Origin: Halomarinibacterium sp034670265
GTDB taxonomy: Bacteria > Bacteroidota > Bacteroidia > Flavobacteriales > Flavobacteriaceae
Assembly (NCBI GenBank): GCA_034670265.1
Contig: JAXMNU010000004.1
Span: forward strand, 422,823-486,822
Reading direction: 5' to 3'
Length of the DNA: 64,000 bases
Below, piece after piece: positions 42,899 through 50,955 of this stretch; position 1 is the stretch's first letter; the number at the start of each line of letters is the position of its first letter. A program made the translations under genes and the position numbers. Under the pieces are notes generated by a model that saw nothing but the letters and a program-made list of their open reading frames with translations, did no database searches and was not told the origin of the DNA.

Positions 42899-43360
42899 TT
42901 AAACAGAAAACCAATAGATATAGGCATTTAATGATGTTGCTATCCAAAGCCATAAAGCATAGGGGAAAATTAAAAGGCTTTTCCAAGTTAAAAGCTTATA
43001 GTAGCGAAAAAGAAAAATATGGATAACAACAGTTAAGGCAGTTATGAAAATGAGACCTAACAATATTTGGTGAAAGTAAAAAAAAACGGGATTCCAAGAA
43101 ACATTTAATATCCATTGTAAAGCAAATAACATGATAAACTCTTTTCTGTTTTTCACTTTTGAAAATAATAGTGCCAGATACACCGAAAAGCAAATCATAA
43201 TCAATGACCAAGCAGCACCAAAAACCCAGCCTGGAGGAGTCCAGGGAGCTTTAGGTAATTCTTGATACCAATTTGAAGCAACACCGGCTGATGTAAATAA
43301 ACTCCCAAGAGCTAACCCACCAAAGTTTAAGACCAGAAATAATGTGATTTTCTTTAGCAT
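42899..43360 (-). CDS. tspO: TspO/MBR family membrane protein
   Basis: A 153-residue five-span membrane protein of the usual length. It shows GSLFTSAGVASNWYQELPKA PWTPP (the conserved loop after the first span), VFGAAWSLIMICFSVYLAL, and WNVSWNPVFFYFHQ with the tryptophans that line the porphyrin site. TspO binds tetrapyrroles and, in Rhodobacter, influences photosynthesis and carotenoid genes. Here it is the last gene of the carotenoid operon and directly abuts crtY. Confidence 0.88.
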   Translation of the reverse strand: MLKKITLFLVLNFGGLALGSLFTSAGVASNWYQELPKAPWTPPGWVFGAAWSLIMICFSVYLALLFSKVKNRKEFIMLFALQWILNVSWNPVFFYFHQILLGLIFITALTVVIHIFLFRYYKLLTWKSLLIFPYALWLWIATSLNAYIYWFSV

Positions 43361-44050
43361 TTAGTTTTTTTGCCTCAATACAGATGTTTCAGTAACTAAT
43401 AAAACGGTTAATAACATCCCGAGATTGTAAATAGTATCCTCAACTGGGATAGTTCCTAAACGGATTCCAATGTTTTCAGAATTATTATACCAAACCACTT
43501 GACCTTCAATTAAACTTCCAGTTAGGATTCCATTTACAATAAAAAATGGAATGAGAATAATTAAATATGTTGCAAAAAAGGAGGGCAATAGGGTTTTTTT
43601 GAAATTATAGGTAATACCCAATAATAGTAATATATATAAGAAACACACCAAAGTATACCATTTATCATAATGATACCAAAGTACCACGATAAGTGTTGAA
43701 TTTAATACCACATAACTTATTTGGGTAAACTTTTCAGAAAAGGCAAATTTTGGAAATAATGTTAGCAAGGCATAGTGAGTAAATATGCATGCATAGGGAA
43801 TACAAATAAAGAATAACCATTCTTCTAGCGGTAAATTGAAAAGATAAATTCCAGTAGTATATGCTTCATTAAAACCCCAAAAACCGTTATGTGCAAAAAC
43901 AATATCCCACGGTATAAAAACGGCCATCATTACTAATACACCTAATAAAAAGGAGCGCCATTTTTTATAAAACTGAAGTCTAGGATGAAAACTAAAAAGA
44001 AAGGGAATTATAAAGGAACCTATATTGAGCCAAAGGTATAGGTATTTCAT
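43361..44050 (-). CDS. Lycopene beta-cyclase, fused CrtYcd type
   Basis: A 229-residue membrane protein with seven hydrophobic spans. The two half-repeats typical of CrtYc and CrtYd are in one chain: the first with PWDIVFAHNGFWGFNEAYTT and LPLEEWLFFICIPYACIF, the second with NSENIGIRLGTIPVED and TIYNLGML. The PxE(E/D) motifs hold the catalytic acids. It cyclises lycopene to beta-carotene without FAD binding. It sits between crtZ (3-base gap) and tspO. Confidence 0.88.
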   Translation of the reverse strand: MKYLYLWLNIGSFIIPFLFSFHPRLQFYKKWRSFLLGVLVMMAVFIPWDIVFAHNGFWGFNEAYTTGIYLFNLPLEEWLFFICIPYACIFTHYALLTLFPKFAFSEKFTQISYVVLNSTLIVVLWYHYDKWYTLVCFLYILLLLGITYNFKKTLLPSFFATYLIILIPFFIVNGILTGSLIEGQVVWYNNSENIGIRLGTIPVEDTIYNLGMLLTVLLVTETSVLRQKN

Positions 44051-44053
44051 TCT

Positions 44054-44503
44054 TTATTTTTTAAAGTACTTTAAAGGAGGAAACAACATACCAAAACATT
44101 CTCCCTTATTTTTACCTAAGTGTTTATGATGCATTTTGTGTGCTCTTCTAATTCCTCGGGCATACCAATTATTGGCATTTCTAAACATTTTAAACCGTTG
44201 ATGAATAAATATGTCATGCACCATAAAATATGTTACTCCGTAGGAGAATATGCCAAGTCCAATGGGTAATCCAGCCCAAAAGCCATAGTATTGCCAGCGA
44301 ACAAAACAAAAGATACTTACTGCAGCATAAAAGAGGAAAAAAGCATCGTTTCGTTCCCACCAACTTTTATGATCCTTTTTATGGTGATCTTTATGTAATC
44401 TCCATAAAAAACCATGCATCACATATTTATGGGTAAACCACGCCATAAATTCCATCGCACAGAAGGTTCCGAGAAATATTAGTATCCAATACACTACGTC
44501 CAT
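44054..44503 (-). CDS. crtZ: Beta-carotene 3-hydroxylase CrtZ
   Basis: A 149-residue membrane di-iron hydroxylase. The histidine clusters are HKYVMHGFLWRLHKDHHKKD (about 25-44) and RAHKMHHKHLGKNKGE (near the C-terminus), together with HDIFIH. It hydroxylates both rings of beta-carotene to give zeaxanthin, consistent with the yellow pigmentation of marine flavobacteria. Its length is usual for CrtZ. It follows crtB after 2 bases. Confidence 0.93.
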   Translation of the reverse strand: MDVVYWILIFLGTFCAMEFMAWFTHKYVMHGFLWRLHKDHHKKDHKSWWERNDAFFLFYAAVSIFCFVRWQYYGFWAGLPIGLGIFSYGVTYFMVHDIFIHQRFKMFRNANNWYARGIRRAHKMHHKHLGKNKGECFGMLFPPLKYFKK

Positions 44504-44505
44504 TA

Positions 44506-45348
44506 TTATTTCACCAAATTTAAATGATATTTTACATAGCTACGAGTTAAAAGCCCAAACTTTTCATAATTAGGGACTCGTATCCTAGCATTCTTAATTT
44601 CTATTGCTGGTGTTTTATAAAGTTTTTTCAGTAATCTTTTATAATATCTATATGCCATAAAGACTCCAAACTTAGCATCTGTGGGTAATTTTAATATGCC
44701 CATATATCCTTTTTGAAAATCGCTTTCAATTTCTTCAATAATTTTCTTTTTTGAAACTTCATCTAACTCATTAAGATTTGTGTTAGGGAAATACGTTCGG
44801 TTAAGACCTTCAAAATCCGATTTTAAATCTCGTAAGAAATTTACTTTCTGAAACGCAGACCCTAAACTCATTGCCGCCTCTTTAAGCTCTGAAAATTTTT
44901 GAACATCGCCTTTTACAAATACTTTTAAGCACATGAGTCCCACTACATCTGCAGACCCATAAATATATTGTTTGTATTCTTCGTTGGTCTTATAAATATT
45001 TTTTGAAAGATCTAAGCGCATACTTAGCATAAAAGAATTTATCAAATCTCGTTCAATAGAATATTTATGCACAGTATGTTGAAAAGCATTAAGGATAGGA
45101 TTTAAACTTATTTTGTCTTTAAGCGCATTATCGAGATCAGTTTCAAACCTATCGAACAACGTTTTTTTATCGTAGTCGTGAAACGAATCTACTATTTCGT
45201 CTGCAAACCTCACAAAACCATAGATGTTATAAATATCTTGCCTTATCGATGGAGCCAGCATTTTGGTAGCCAATGAAAAGGACGTACTATAAGTGTTAGT
45301 TACCTTTCTGCTACAGGTTTCAGAGACGGTGTCGAATAATGCTTTCAT
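44506..45348 (-). CDS. crtB: Phytoene synthase CrtB
   Basis: A 280-residue prenyl synthase. The two Asp-rich motifs are visible as FVRFADEIVDSFHD (about 45-58) and NFLRDLKSDFEGLNRTYFP (about 170-188). It condenses two geranylgeranyl diphosphates to phytoene at the membrane surface. The start codon overlaps the stop of crtI by 4 bases. Confidence 0.95.
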   Translation of the reverse strand: MKALFDTVSETCSRKVTNTYSTSFSLATKMLAPSIRQDIYNIYGFVRFADEIVDSFHDYDKKTLFDRFETDLDNALKDKISLNPILNAFQHTVHKYSIERDLINSFMLSMRLDLSKNIYKTNEEYKQYIYGSADVVGLMCLKVFVKGDVQKFSELKEAAMSLGSAFQKVNFLRDLKSDFEGLNRTYFPNTNLNELDEVSKKKIIEEIESDFQKGYMGILKLPTDAKFGVFMAYRYYKRLLKKLYKTPAIEIKNARIRVPNYEKFGLLTRSYVKYHLNLVK

Positions 45349-46814
45349 GTGTTTGCAATTTCTTTTTGAATAAGATTAGATACTATTTTTCCTGAAATTA
45401 ACGATGGTGGAACTCCTGGCCCCGGCACCGTTAGCTGTCCAGTAAAATATAACCCTTTAACTTTTTTGCTTTTTAATTTTGGTCTTAAAAAAGCAGTTTG
45501 TAGCAAAGTGTTGGCTAATCCGTAGGCATTTCCTTTGTACGAATTATAGTCTTTTACAAAATCATTAATACAAAAAGCTTCTTTAAATATAACGTATTTT
45601 TTTACGTCTTGGTTTGTAATTTTTTCGAATCGTTTTAGGATTAAGTCAAAATATTCTTCACGTACTTCTTCAATATCTGTGAGTCCGGGTGCCAGCGGAA
45701 TTAAAAAGATTCCCGCTTCCTTTCCTTCTGGTGCAGCATCTTTATCTGTTATAGAAGGAAAGCTGGCATAAAAAAGTGGTTCTTCTGGCCATTGGGGGGT
45801 ATCGTAAATGGCTTTTGCGTGCGCTTCAAAAGGAACATCAAAAAACAATGTATGGTGAGAGACATTTTTCAATTTTTTACTGAAACCTACGTAAAAGAGT
45901 AGGGAAGAGGGAGCAAAGACCTTTTTCTCCCAATATTTTTCAGAGTATTGTCTGTATTGTTTATCTAAAAGGGTTTCGGTATGATGATAATCGGCACCAC
46001 TTAAAATAATATCAGCTTTAATTTCTTCTGAATTAATAACCAAAGATGTTGCTCTTCCGTTTATAACATTAATTTTTTCAACATTCTGGTTAGCTTTAAA
46101 CTGAACGCCTAAAGACTCAGCTAGGTTTTTCATTCCTTCAATGACACTATACATACCATTTTTAGGATGAAAAGTCCCCAAACCAAAATCGGCATAATTC
46201 ATAAAACTATAAAATGCTGGGGTATTTGAAGGTTTGGCACCTAAGAATAGCACTGGAAATTCTAATATAGATATAAGCTTGGGGTTGTCAAATTCTTTTC
46301 GAACCTCTTTACTTATGGTACTGAAAAACTGCCCAATTTTTTTCATTGTAACGGGCGTCACCAATTCAAAAGGAGATAAACCAGGTCTATACACTAAATC
46401 TTTAATAGCAATATTGTAATTATCCTGTGCTTCGTTAATGAATTTTTGAAGTTTTACAGAGCTTCCGGGTTCCTCTTTTTCAAATGCCTTCGTAATTTTT
46501 TCAAGGGTATCTCCAATAGTTATAGAATCGTTTTCTCCAAAATACACTTGATAGGCAGGATTCAATTTTATAAGCTGGTAATATTGAGAGGGATCTTTAC
46601 CAAAATCCTGAAAGAAACGCTCAAAAACATCTGGCATCCAGTACCATGTAGGTCCCATGTCGAAGGTAAAGCCGTCTTTCTTTAATTGCCTTGCCCTTCC
46701 ACCATGGGTGCTATTTTTTTCGTACACAGTTACGTGATTCCCTTCTTTAGCTAAATAGGACGCCGCAGCAAGAGAAGAAAACCCAGAACCAATGATTGCG
46801 ATTGTTTTATTCAT
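45345..46814 (-). CDS. crtI: Phytoene desaturase CrtI
   Basis: A 489-residue FAD enzyme. The N-terminal dinucleotide site is IAIIGSGFSSLAAASYLAKE with the GxGxxG pattern, and the C-terminal FAD region reads GLYFTGQLTVPGPGVPPSLI with SGKIVSNLI. It introduces the double bonds that convert phytoene to lycopene. It is the first gene of the crtI-crtB-crtZ-crtY-tspO operon, with a site at 46836..46851 shared with the upstream MerR gene. Confidence 0.95.
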   Translation of the reverse strand: MNKTIAIIGSGFSSLAAASYLAKEGNHVTVYEKNSTHGGRARQLKKDGFTFDMGPTWYWMPDVFERFFQDFGKDPSQYYQLIKLNPAYQVYFGENDSITIGDTLEKITKAFEKEEPGSSVKLQKFINEAQDNYNIAIKDLVYRPGLSPFELVTPVTMKKIGQFFSTISKEVRKEFDNPKLISILEFPVLFLGAKPSNTPAFYSFMNYADFGLGTFHPKNGMYSVIEGMKNLAESLGVQFKANQNVEKINVINGRATSLVINSEEIKADIILSGADYHHTETLLDKQYRQYSEKYWEKKVFAPSSLLFYVGFSKKLKNVSHHTLFFDVPFEAHAKAIYDTPQWPEEPLFYASFPSITDKDAAPEGKEAGIFLIPLAPGLTDIEEVREEYFDLILKRFEKITNQDVKKYVIFKEAFCINDFVKDYNSYKGNAYGLANTLLQTAFLRPKLKSKKVKGLYFTGQLTVPGPGVPPSLISGKIVSNLIQKEIANT

Positions 46815-46835
46815 AATCTGTTTAACAATATTACA

Positions 46836-46851
46836 AATTATTTAAACAAAT
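46836..46851 (-). promoter_or_regulatory. Putative MerR/CarH-type operator upstream of crtI
   Basis: ATTTGTTTAAATAATT on the minus strand, 22-37 bases before the crtI ATG. It matches the sequence upstream of the regulator's own gene (47851..47866) in 14 of 16 positions. Both sites lie in AT-rich sequence, so the match is suggestive only. Confidence 0.35.
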
Positions 46852-46877
46852 TAAAGAATAAGTTTAAAATTTTAAGA

Positions 46878-47783
46878 TTATTTTAATGAAGTTATTTTTT
46901 CTTCAAAACTTCTTAAACTGTTAATTACAGAAACATTTTTAGGTATTTTCTTAGTATCAACATCTTTTACTTTAAGACCCATAAGCCATAACTGCATATT
47001 ACTTTTTGAACTAATTTCATTTTCAAATCGATCAATATATTCATAAACACTTTCGTGATCTGGCTTTACAGTAAAGTAGGATAAAAAGGTAAGAGAATTA
47101 TAGTGTTTAAGTAAATGCTTTAAACTTTCTAGCGGAATGTTATTACCAAGGTAGATTGTATTTATGCCTTTTGAAAGTAATTTGTAATTAGCAAAAAGAA
47201 GCCCTATTTCATGGATCTCCTCATAAGGTAAATATAGAGCAAATTGAGGTGCTTTTTTTTCAGTTAGGTTTTCAAGGAGTTTGTGATTTTCAACAATAAT
47301 TTTTTGTTTTATGATTTCTGAAATGAAGCGTTCATGCGCAGGATCGATACTTCCTGTAGACCAAAGATTTCCTATATCGGTGAGTAGGGGAATAAATATG
47401 TCGAAGAATATGTCATTAAAAGATTTCGTTTCTGCTACCTTATTATAAACTATTGCAAAGGTGTGATAATCAAAATCAAACATAGCAGTTTTAAAGGCTT
47501 GCAAGGCAAATCCTTCTTTATTTTCTTCTTCTTTTTCTTGAATTATTTGAGTGATTTCTTTTTCGTCAAGATTGGCAATCTTCGATATTTTGTATCCTTC
47601 ATTATATAAAAAGGAAACGTTTAATAACCGTTTAAGGTTTTCCAAATCGTAAAAGCGAATATTGGTTTGAGTACGATCTGGCTCTAGTAGATTGTATCTT
47701 TTTTCCCAAATACGTATGGTGTGAGCCTTTACTCCACTTAGGTTTTCAAGATCTTTTATACTAAACTGTGTCTTCACAAACAT
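46878..47783 (-). CDS. MerR-family regulator with B12-binding domain (CarH-like)
   Basis: A 301-residue regulator. The N-terminal MerR helix-turn-helix (FSIKDLENLSGVKAHTIRIW and EKRYNLLEPDRT) is followed by a cobalamin-binding helical bundle and a Rossmann domain. The base-off His motif ExHxxG is present as EIHEIG (189-194). Trp141 and Glu151 match the conserved Trp/Glu of the CarH bundle. The positions of the light-state His (after Trp) and the His after Glu are Ser142 and Arg152, so the photochemistry may differ. CarH-type proteins repress carotenoid genes and are released by light. The gene lies immediately upstream of crtI on the same strand. Confidence 0.82.
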   Translation of the reverse strand: MFVKTQFSIKDLENLSGVKAHTIRIWEKRYNLLEPDRTQTNIRFYDLENLKRLLNVSFLYNEGYKISKIANLDEKEITQIIQEKEEENKEGFALQAFKTAMFDFDYHTFAIVYNKVAETKSFNDIFFDIFIPLLTDIGNLWSTGSIDPAHERFISEIIKQKIIVENHKLLENLTEKKAPQFALYLPYEEIHEIGLLFANYKLLSKGINTIYLGNNIPLESLKHLLKHYNSLTFLSYFTVKPDHESVYEYIDRFENEISSKSNMQLWLMGLKVKDVDTKKIPKNVSVINSLRSFEEKITSLK

Positions 47784-47831
47784 AATAGGATTTTAGGCGA
47801 AGGTAGTAAAAATTGTTTCTGAAAGGTAATT

Positions 47832-47866
47832 TTTGTTTATTATTAACATTAAATAATTAAACAAAT
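47832..47866. promoter_or_regulatory. Putative autoregulatory operator of the CarH-like gene
   Basis: Inverted TTTGTTTA (47832..47839) and TTAAACAAA (47857..47865) lie 49-83 bases upstream of the start. The minus-strand part ATTTGTTTAATTATTT (47851..47866) resembles the site upstream of crtI. Confidence 0.35.
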
Positions 47867-47896
47867 AAATAAGAAAAAGGGATCTGTTATAAAAAG

Positions 47897-47922
47897 AAAA
47901 ACGCTGAGGAATCAGCGTTTTT
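47897..47922 (-). terminator. Terminator downstream of tRNA-Leu
   Basis: AAAAACGCTGA-GGAA-TCAGCGTTTTT with T tract on either strand, 3 bases beyond the tRNA 3' end. Confidence 0.82.
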
Positions 47923-47924
47923 TG

Positions 47925-48007
47925 TACCGAGAATGGGAATCGAACCCACACGTCCTTAGGACACATGGCCCTCAACCATGCCTGTCTACCAGTTCCAGCA
48001 CCTCGGT
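47925..48007 (-). tRNA. tRNA-Leu (anticodon GAG)
   Basis: An 83-base class II tRNA. Acceptor ACCGAGG pairs with TCTCGGT, the anticodon stem CATGG/CCATG encloses the loop TTGAGGG (anticodon GAG), a long variable arm TGTCCTAAGGACGT is present as expected for Leu, and the T loop is TTCGAAT. The CCA end is not encoded. Confidence 0.95.
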
Positions 48008-48024
48008 AGCTATTTCATTAAACT

Positions 48025-48055
48025 AAAAAGTCGAACCCTAAGTTCCGACTTTTTT
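48025..48055 (-). terminator. Possible terminator between tRNA-Lys and tRNA-Leu
   Basis: AAAAAGTCG..AAC pairs with GTTC..CGACTTTTT with one bulge, with a T run on the minus strand. Read-through would be needed if tRNA-Leu uses the tRNA-Lys promoter, because I see no promoter between them. Confidence 0.55.
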
Positions 48056-48065
48056 TTTAAATTGG

Positions 48066-48138
48066 TGACCTGACTGGGGCTCGAACCCAGGACCACCTCC
48101 TTAAAAGGGAGGTGCTCTACCAACTGAGCTATCAGGTC
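48066..48138 (-). tRNA. tRNA-Lys (anticodon TTT)
   Basis: A 73-base tRNA. Acceptor GACCTGA/TCAGGTC, D arm AGCTCAGTTGGTAGAGC, anticodon stem ACCTCC/GGAGGT around CTTTTAA (anticodon TTT) and T arm CTGGGTTCGAGCCCCAG. CCA follows the discriminator A in the genome (48063..48065). Confidence 0.96.
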
Positions 48139-48199
48139 ATTAAAAATTTAGCGGGCTTGTCACCCGCCTTCAAACAAAATATTTCTCTGTTTGCGGGTG

Positions 48200-48230
48200 C
48201 AAATATAATATCATTATGTTTATTAAGCAA
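48200..48230 (-). promoter_or_regulatory. Promoter of the tRNA-Lys/tRNA-Leu unit
   Basis: Minus strand TTG (48230..48228), 20 bases, TATATTTG (48207..48200), then CACCCGC. The block TTTGCACCCGC also occurs in both presumed rRNA promoters at 63699 and 63804. Confidence 0.8.
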
Positions 48231-48391
48231 AGTAAAATTAATAGAAATTTATTATTATTTCAATTTATAGATTTTCACTAGGGATATTGCGATATTTGTT
48301 ACTATGAAATGCCCACGAATTAATTATTAAACAAGCCGAAGATGAATATATTGGGCATTCCATCTTCCGATTTATCAGATATTTTATAAAG

Positions 48392-48913
48392 ATGAAATTG
48401 GTTTTAATTGGCTATATGGGCTCGGGAAAATCTTCTGTTGGGAAACTTCTTTCTCAAGTAACGGATATTCCTTTTCAAGATTTAGATACTTATATTGAAA
48501 CTTCAGAAAAGGCTTCCATTAGCCAACTTTTTGAAACGAAAGGAGAAATATATTTTCGGAAAAAAGAAGCGGTATTGTTACAGAAAATTCTTTCAGAAAA
48601 TTCAAAATTAATCTTAGCAACCGGCGGTGGAACTCCCTGCTATGGTAATGTAATGAAGGATTTATTTGAAGCTAAAAATACGGTGACAATATATTTAAAA
48701 TGTTCAGTAGACACGCTTACAAATCGTTTGTGGACAGAAAAAGTAAATCGACCACTCATTGCTCATTTAAACTCAAAGGCTAATTTAAATGATTTTATAC
48801 GAAAGCATCTTTTTGAAAGAAGTTACTATTATAATCAAGCAGATAAAATTATTACTTGTGATGGTCTTTCAGAAAAAGAAATTGTTGAGAAAATTCTCTT
48901 GCAACTATTTTAG
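48392..48913 (+). CDS. aroK: Shikimate kinase
   Basis: A 173-residue kinase. The Walker A is GYMGSGKSSVGKLL (7-20), the shikimate-binding DLDTYIE (about 32-38), the RKKEAVLLQ and ATGGGTPCY segments and the lid region NRPL are in order. It phosphorylates shikimate in aromatic amino acid synthesis. Its 3' end overlaps the convergent phosphoribosyltransferase gene by 9 bases. Confidence 0.94.
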   Translation: MKLVLIGYMGSGKSSVGKLLSQVTDIPFQDLDTYIETSEKASISQLFETKGEIYFRKKEAVLLQKILSENSKLILATGGGTPCYGNVMKDLFEAKNTVTIYLKCSVDTLTNRLWTEKVNRPLIAHLNSKANLNDFIRKHLFERSYYYNQADKIITCDGLSEKEIVEKILLQLF

Positions 48914-49405
48914 GGAAATACTATAATTGTTTTTTGAAAAATCTACCACTACATTTTCGTTAATTGAAGTGGAAAGAGAAATACCTTTAAAATCTGCTTT
49001 TACAGGATATTTTTTGTGATTTCGATCTGCCAAAACAGCCGTTTTAAATTGTTTTAAAGGAATATCTAAAAAGTATTTTACGCCATAAATTAAGGTAGTA
49101 CCAGAGTTAAGAACATCATCTACCAGTACCACCGATTTATTTTCAATTTCAGTTAATTTTAAAGAGGTCTTAACTGTATTAATAGGATTTTTTTTATCCA
49201 TAGTTACTTCGCATAAAATCACTTTAAACGGCGCTATTTTTTCTACCTGTGTTTTTAGTTTTTTTGCAAGGATAAAACCATTTTCATGAATTCCAGCAAT
49301 GACAACCTCGGTTTCGTTTACATTAGTTTCATAGATTTGATAAGCCATTCTTCTAATCTTATGGACAATCTCGCGATGATTTAAAATAACTGTGGTTGTT
49401 TGCAT
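48905..49405 (-). CDS. Phosphoribosyltransferase, PyrR-like
   Basis: A 166-residue type I phosphoribosyltransferase. The PRPP-binding loop is KSVVLVDDVLNSGTTLIYGV (about 93-112), preceded by IAGIHENGFILAKKL. The size and the DKKNPI segment fit PyrR/uracil phosphoribosyltransferase-like proteins in Bacteroidota. It may salvage a base or regulate pyrimidine genes; the substrate cannot be set by eye. Confidence 0.8.
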   Translation of the reverse strand: MQTTTVILNHREIVHKIRRMAYQIYETNVNETEVVIAGIHENGFILAKKLKTQVEKIAPFKVILCEVTMDKKNPINTVKTSLKLTEIENKSVVLVDDVLNSGTTLIYGVKYFLDIPLKQFKTAVLADRNHKKYPVKADFKGISLSTSINENVVVDFSKNNYSISLK

Positions 49406-49422
49406 ACGGCAAAGATAATAAA

Positions 49423-49797
49423 TTAGTCTTCGGTTGTGTCTGTAAAATCTTCCAGGTCTCTTCGGTCTTTTTTGGTAGGTCGCCCCACTCCTTTTTTTCG
49501 GTAGTACTCCTTAGAATATTTTAAAAGCTCTTGATTTTTAAATGCTTCAGGCGGGGTTGTGTCAACTCTATAAAGGTTAACTAGCTTTGCGCCAACTCGG
49601 TTTTCTGGAATATCAATGACTTCAAGAGTATAGTGAATTTGATCTTTTCTAACGGTAATAGTATCGCCAGGGTAAACCTCTCTGGAAGGTTTTACAGTAT
49701 CGTTATTAACCTTCACAGCCCCTTTTTTACATACCTGGGTTGCGATATTTCGGGTTTTAAAATATCGTGTACACCATAAATATTTATCTACTCGCAT
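49423..49797 (-). CDS. S4-domain RNA-binding protein, Hsp15-like
   Basis: A 124-residue protein with an S4 domain at residues 1-60 (MRVDKYLWCTRYFKTRNIAT, then KGAVKVNNDTVKPSREVYPG DTI) and a basic C-terminal tail (YYRKKGVGRPTKKDRRD). Hsp15 binds free 50S subunits carrying nascent chains under heat stress. It ends 17 bases before the phosphoribosyltransferase gene on the same strand, so the two may be co-transcribed. Confidence 0.85.
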   Translation of the reverse strand: MRVDKYLWCTRYFKTRNIATQVCKKGAVKVNNDTVKPSREVYPGDTITVRKDQIHYTLEVIDIPENRVGAKLVNLYRVDTTPPEAFKNQELLKYSKEYYRKKGVGRPTKKDRRDLEDFTDTTED

Positions 49798-49875
49798 ATA
49801 AAAGCGTTTAAATCTACGTTAAAGCCTCTACAAAAATAGTTGAAAATTGTATCTTGCGCCATCAAAAAATTGAAG

Positions 49876-50901
49876 ATGAAGAAATCTGTTTTTTTACTTT
49901 CCATTATTACAGTAGTAATGTTTACTGTGTTTTCTTGTAATAAAAAAGATGACGGTGTTACTTTTGTTCCTGCTAGAGATAGAGGAGAAGAGGCTCCTGT
50001 TTCTGTTGCTATTATTGAAGAATACTTACAAACACATTTTTATAATTACGAAGAATTTGCAAATCCACCAGCCGATTTCGATTTCAAAATAAAGTTTGAT
50101 ACGATTGCTGGTGACAATGCAAATAAGATACCTTTAATAAACCAAGTTTCTTCTAAAACTGTCCCAGATCGTGTGGATGAAGGAGTCAATTACACATTAT
50201 ATTATCTCAATGCTCTTGAAGGAGGTGGACAAAAACCCACGTTTGCAGATGTAGTAACGTTACGATATGAAGGAACTTTTTTAAATACTGAATTTACATT
50301 ATCTCCTTACACAAGCTTATTTGATAGCGCTGCAAGTCCTGTAAGTTTCGATTTAACAGCTGTTGTAAATGGTTTTCAAGATGGAATGATAGAATTTAAA
50401 ACGTCCCCTACAGGTCCCATTACCAATCCAGACGGTACGGTAAGTTTTGAAAACTATGGAGTGGGTGCTGTTTTTATACCTTCGGGATTAGGTTATTATG
50501 TGAGTCCTCCAAACGGTTCTCCAATTCCTTTTTATTCGCAATTAATTTTTACATTTCAATTATATACCACTAGAGTAGGAGATCAAGATGGAGATGGTAT
50601 TCCTTCATTTTATGAAGATTTAAACGGAAACCAGATAGAGGAAGATGACGATACTGACAGTGATGGACTTCCAAATTATTTTGATACAGATGATGATAAT
50701 GATGGAAGACCAACAAGTCAAGAAATAACAATTCGTGAATACATTCTAGCCGAAGGTGATCCTTACCCAGAGCTAGGAGCTAACGAATTTGAAGTAAATA
50801 ATGTCTATAATGAAACTACCATGGAGACCACCATTACCACTTTAGAATATAAAGATGCTAATGAAGATGGTGTGCCAGACTATTTAGACCCCAATATATA
50901 A
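49876..50901 (+). CDS. FKBP-type peptidyl-prolyl isomerase-like lipoprotein with calcium-binding tail
   Basis: A 341-residue lipoprotein. The ATG at 49876 gives the signal MKKSVFLLSIITVVMFTVFS with Cys21. An FKBP-like domain spans about 90-240 (PTFADVVTLRYEGTFLN, LTAVVNGFQDGMIEFKTSP and AVFIPSGLGYY). The C-terminal part (from about 245) carries thrombospondin type 3-like Asp-rich repeats (DQDGDGIPSFYEDLNGN, DDDTDSDGLPNYFDTDDDND). It may help fold exported proteins. Aromatic active-site residues are only partly recognisable, so activity is uncertain. Confidence 0.78.
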   Translation: MKKSVFLLSIITVVMFTVFSCNKKDDGVTFVPARDRGEEAPVSVAIIEEYLQTHFYNYEEFANPPADFDFKIKFDTIAGDNANKIPLINQVSSKTVPDRVDEGVNYTLYYLNALEGGGQKPTFADVVTLRYEGTFLNTEFTLSPYTSLFDSAASPVSFDLTAVVNGFQDGMIEFKTSPTGPITNPDGTVSFENYGVGAVFIPSGLGYYVSPPNGSPIPFYSQLIFTFQLYTTRVGDQDGDGIPSFYEDLNGNQIEEDDDTDSDGLPNYFDTDDDNDGRPTSQEITIREYILAEGDPYPELGANEFEVNNVYNETTMETTITTLEYKDANEDGVPDYLDPNI

Positions 50902-50904
50902 ATT

Positions 50905-50933
50905 AAAAAGTCCCGCAATCTGCGGGACTTTTT
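50905..50933. terminator. Bidirectional terminator
   Basis: AAAAAGTCCCGCA-ATC-TGCGGGACTTTTT, a perfect 13-bp stem between the FKBP gene (plus) and the transketolase genes (minus). Confidence 0.9.
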
Positions 50934-50955
50934 GATTAGGGTACAAAAAAAGATA

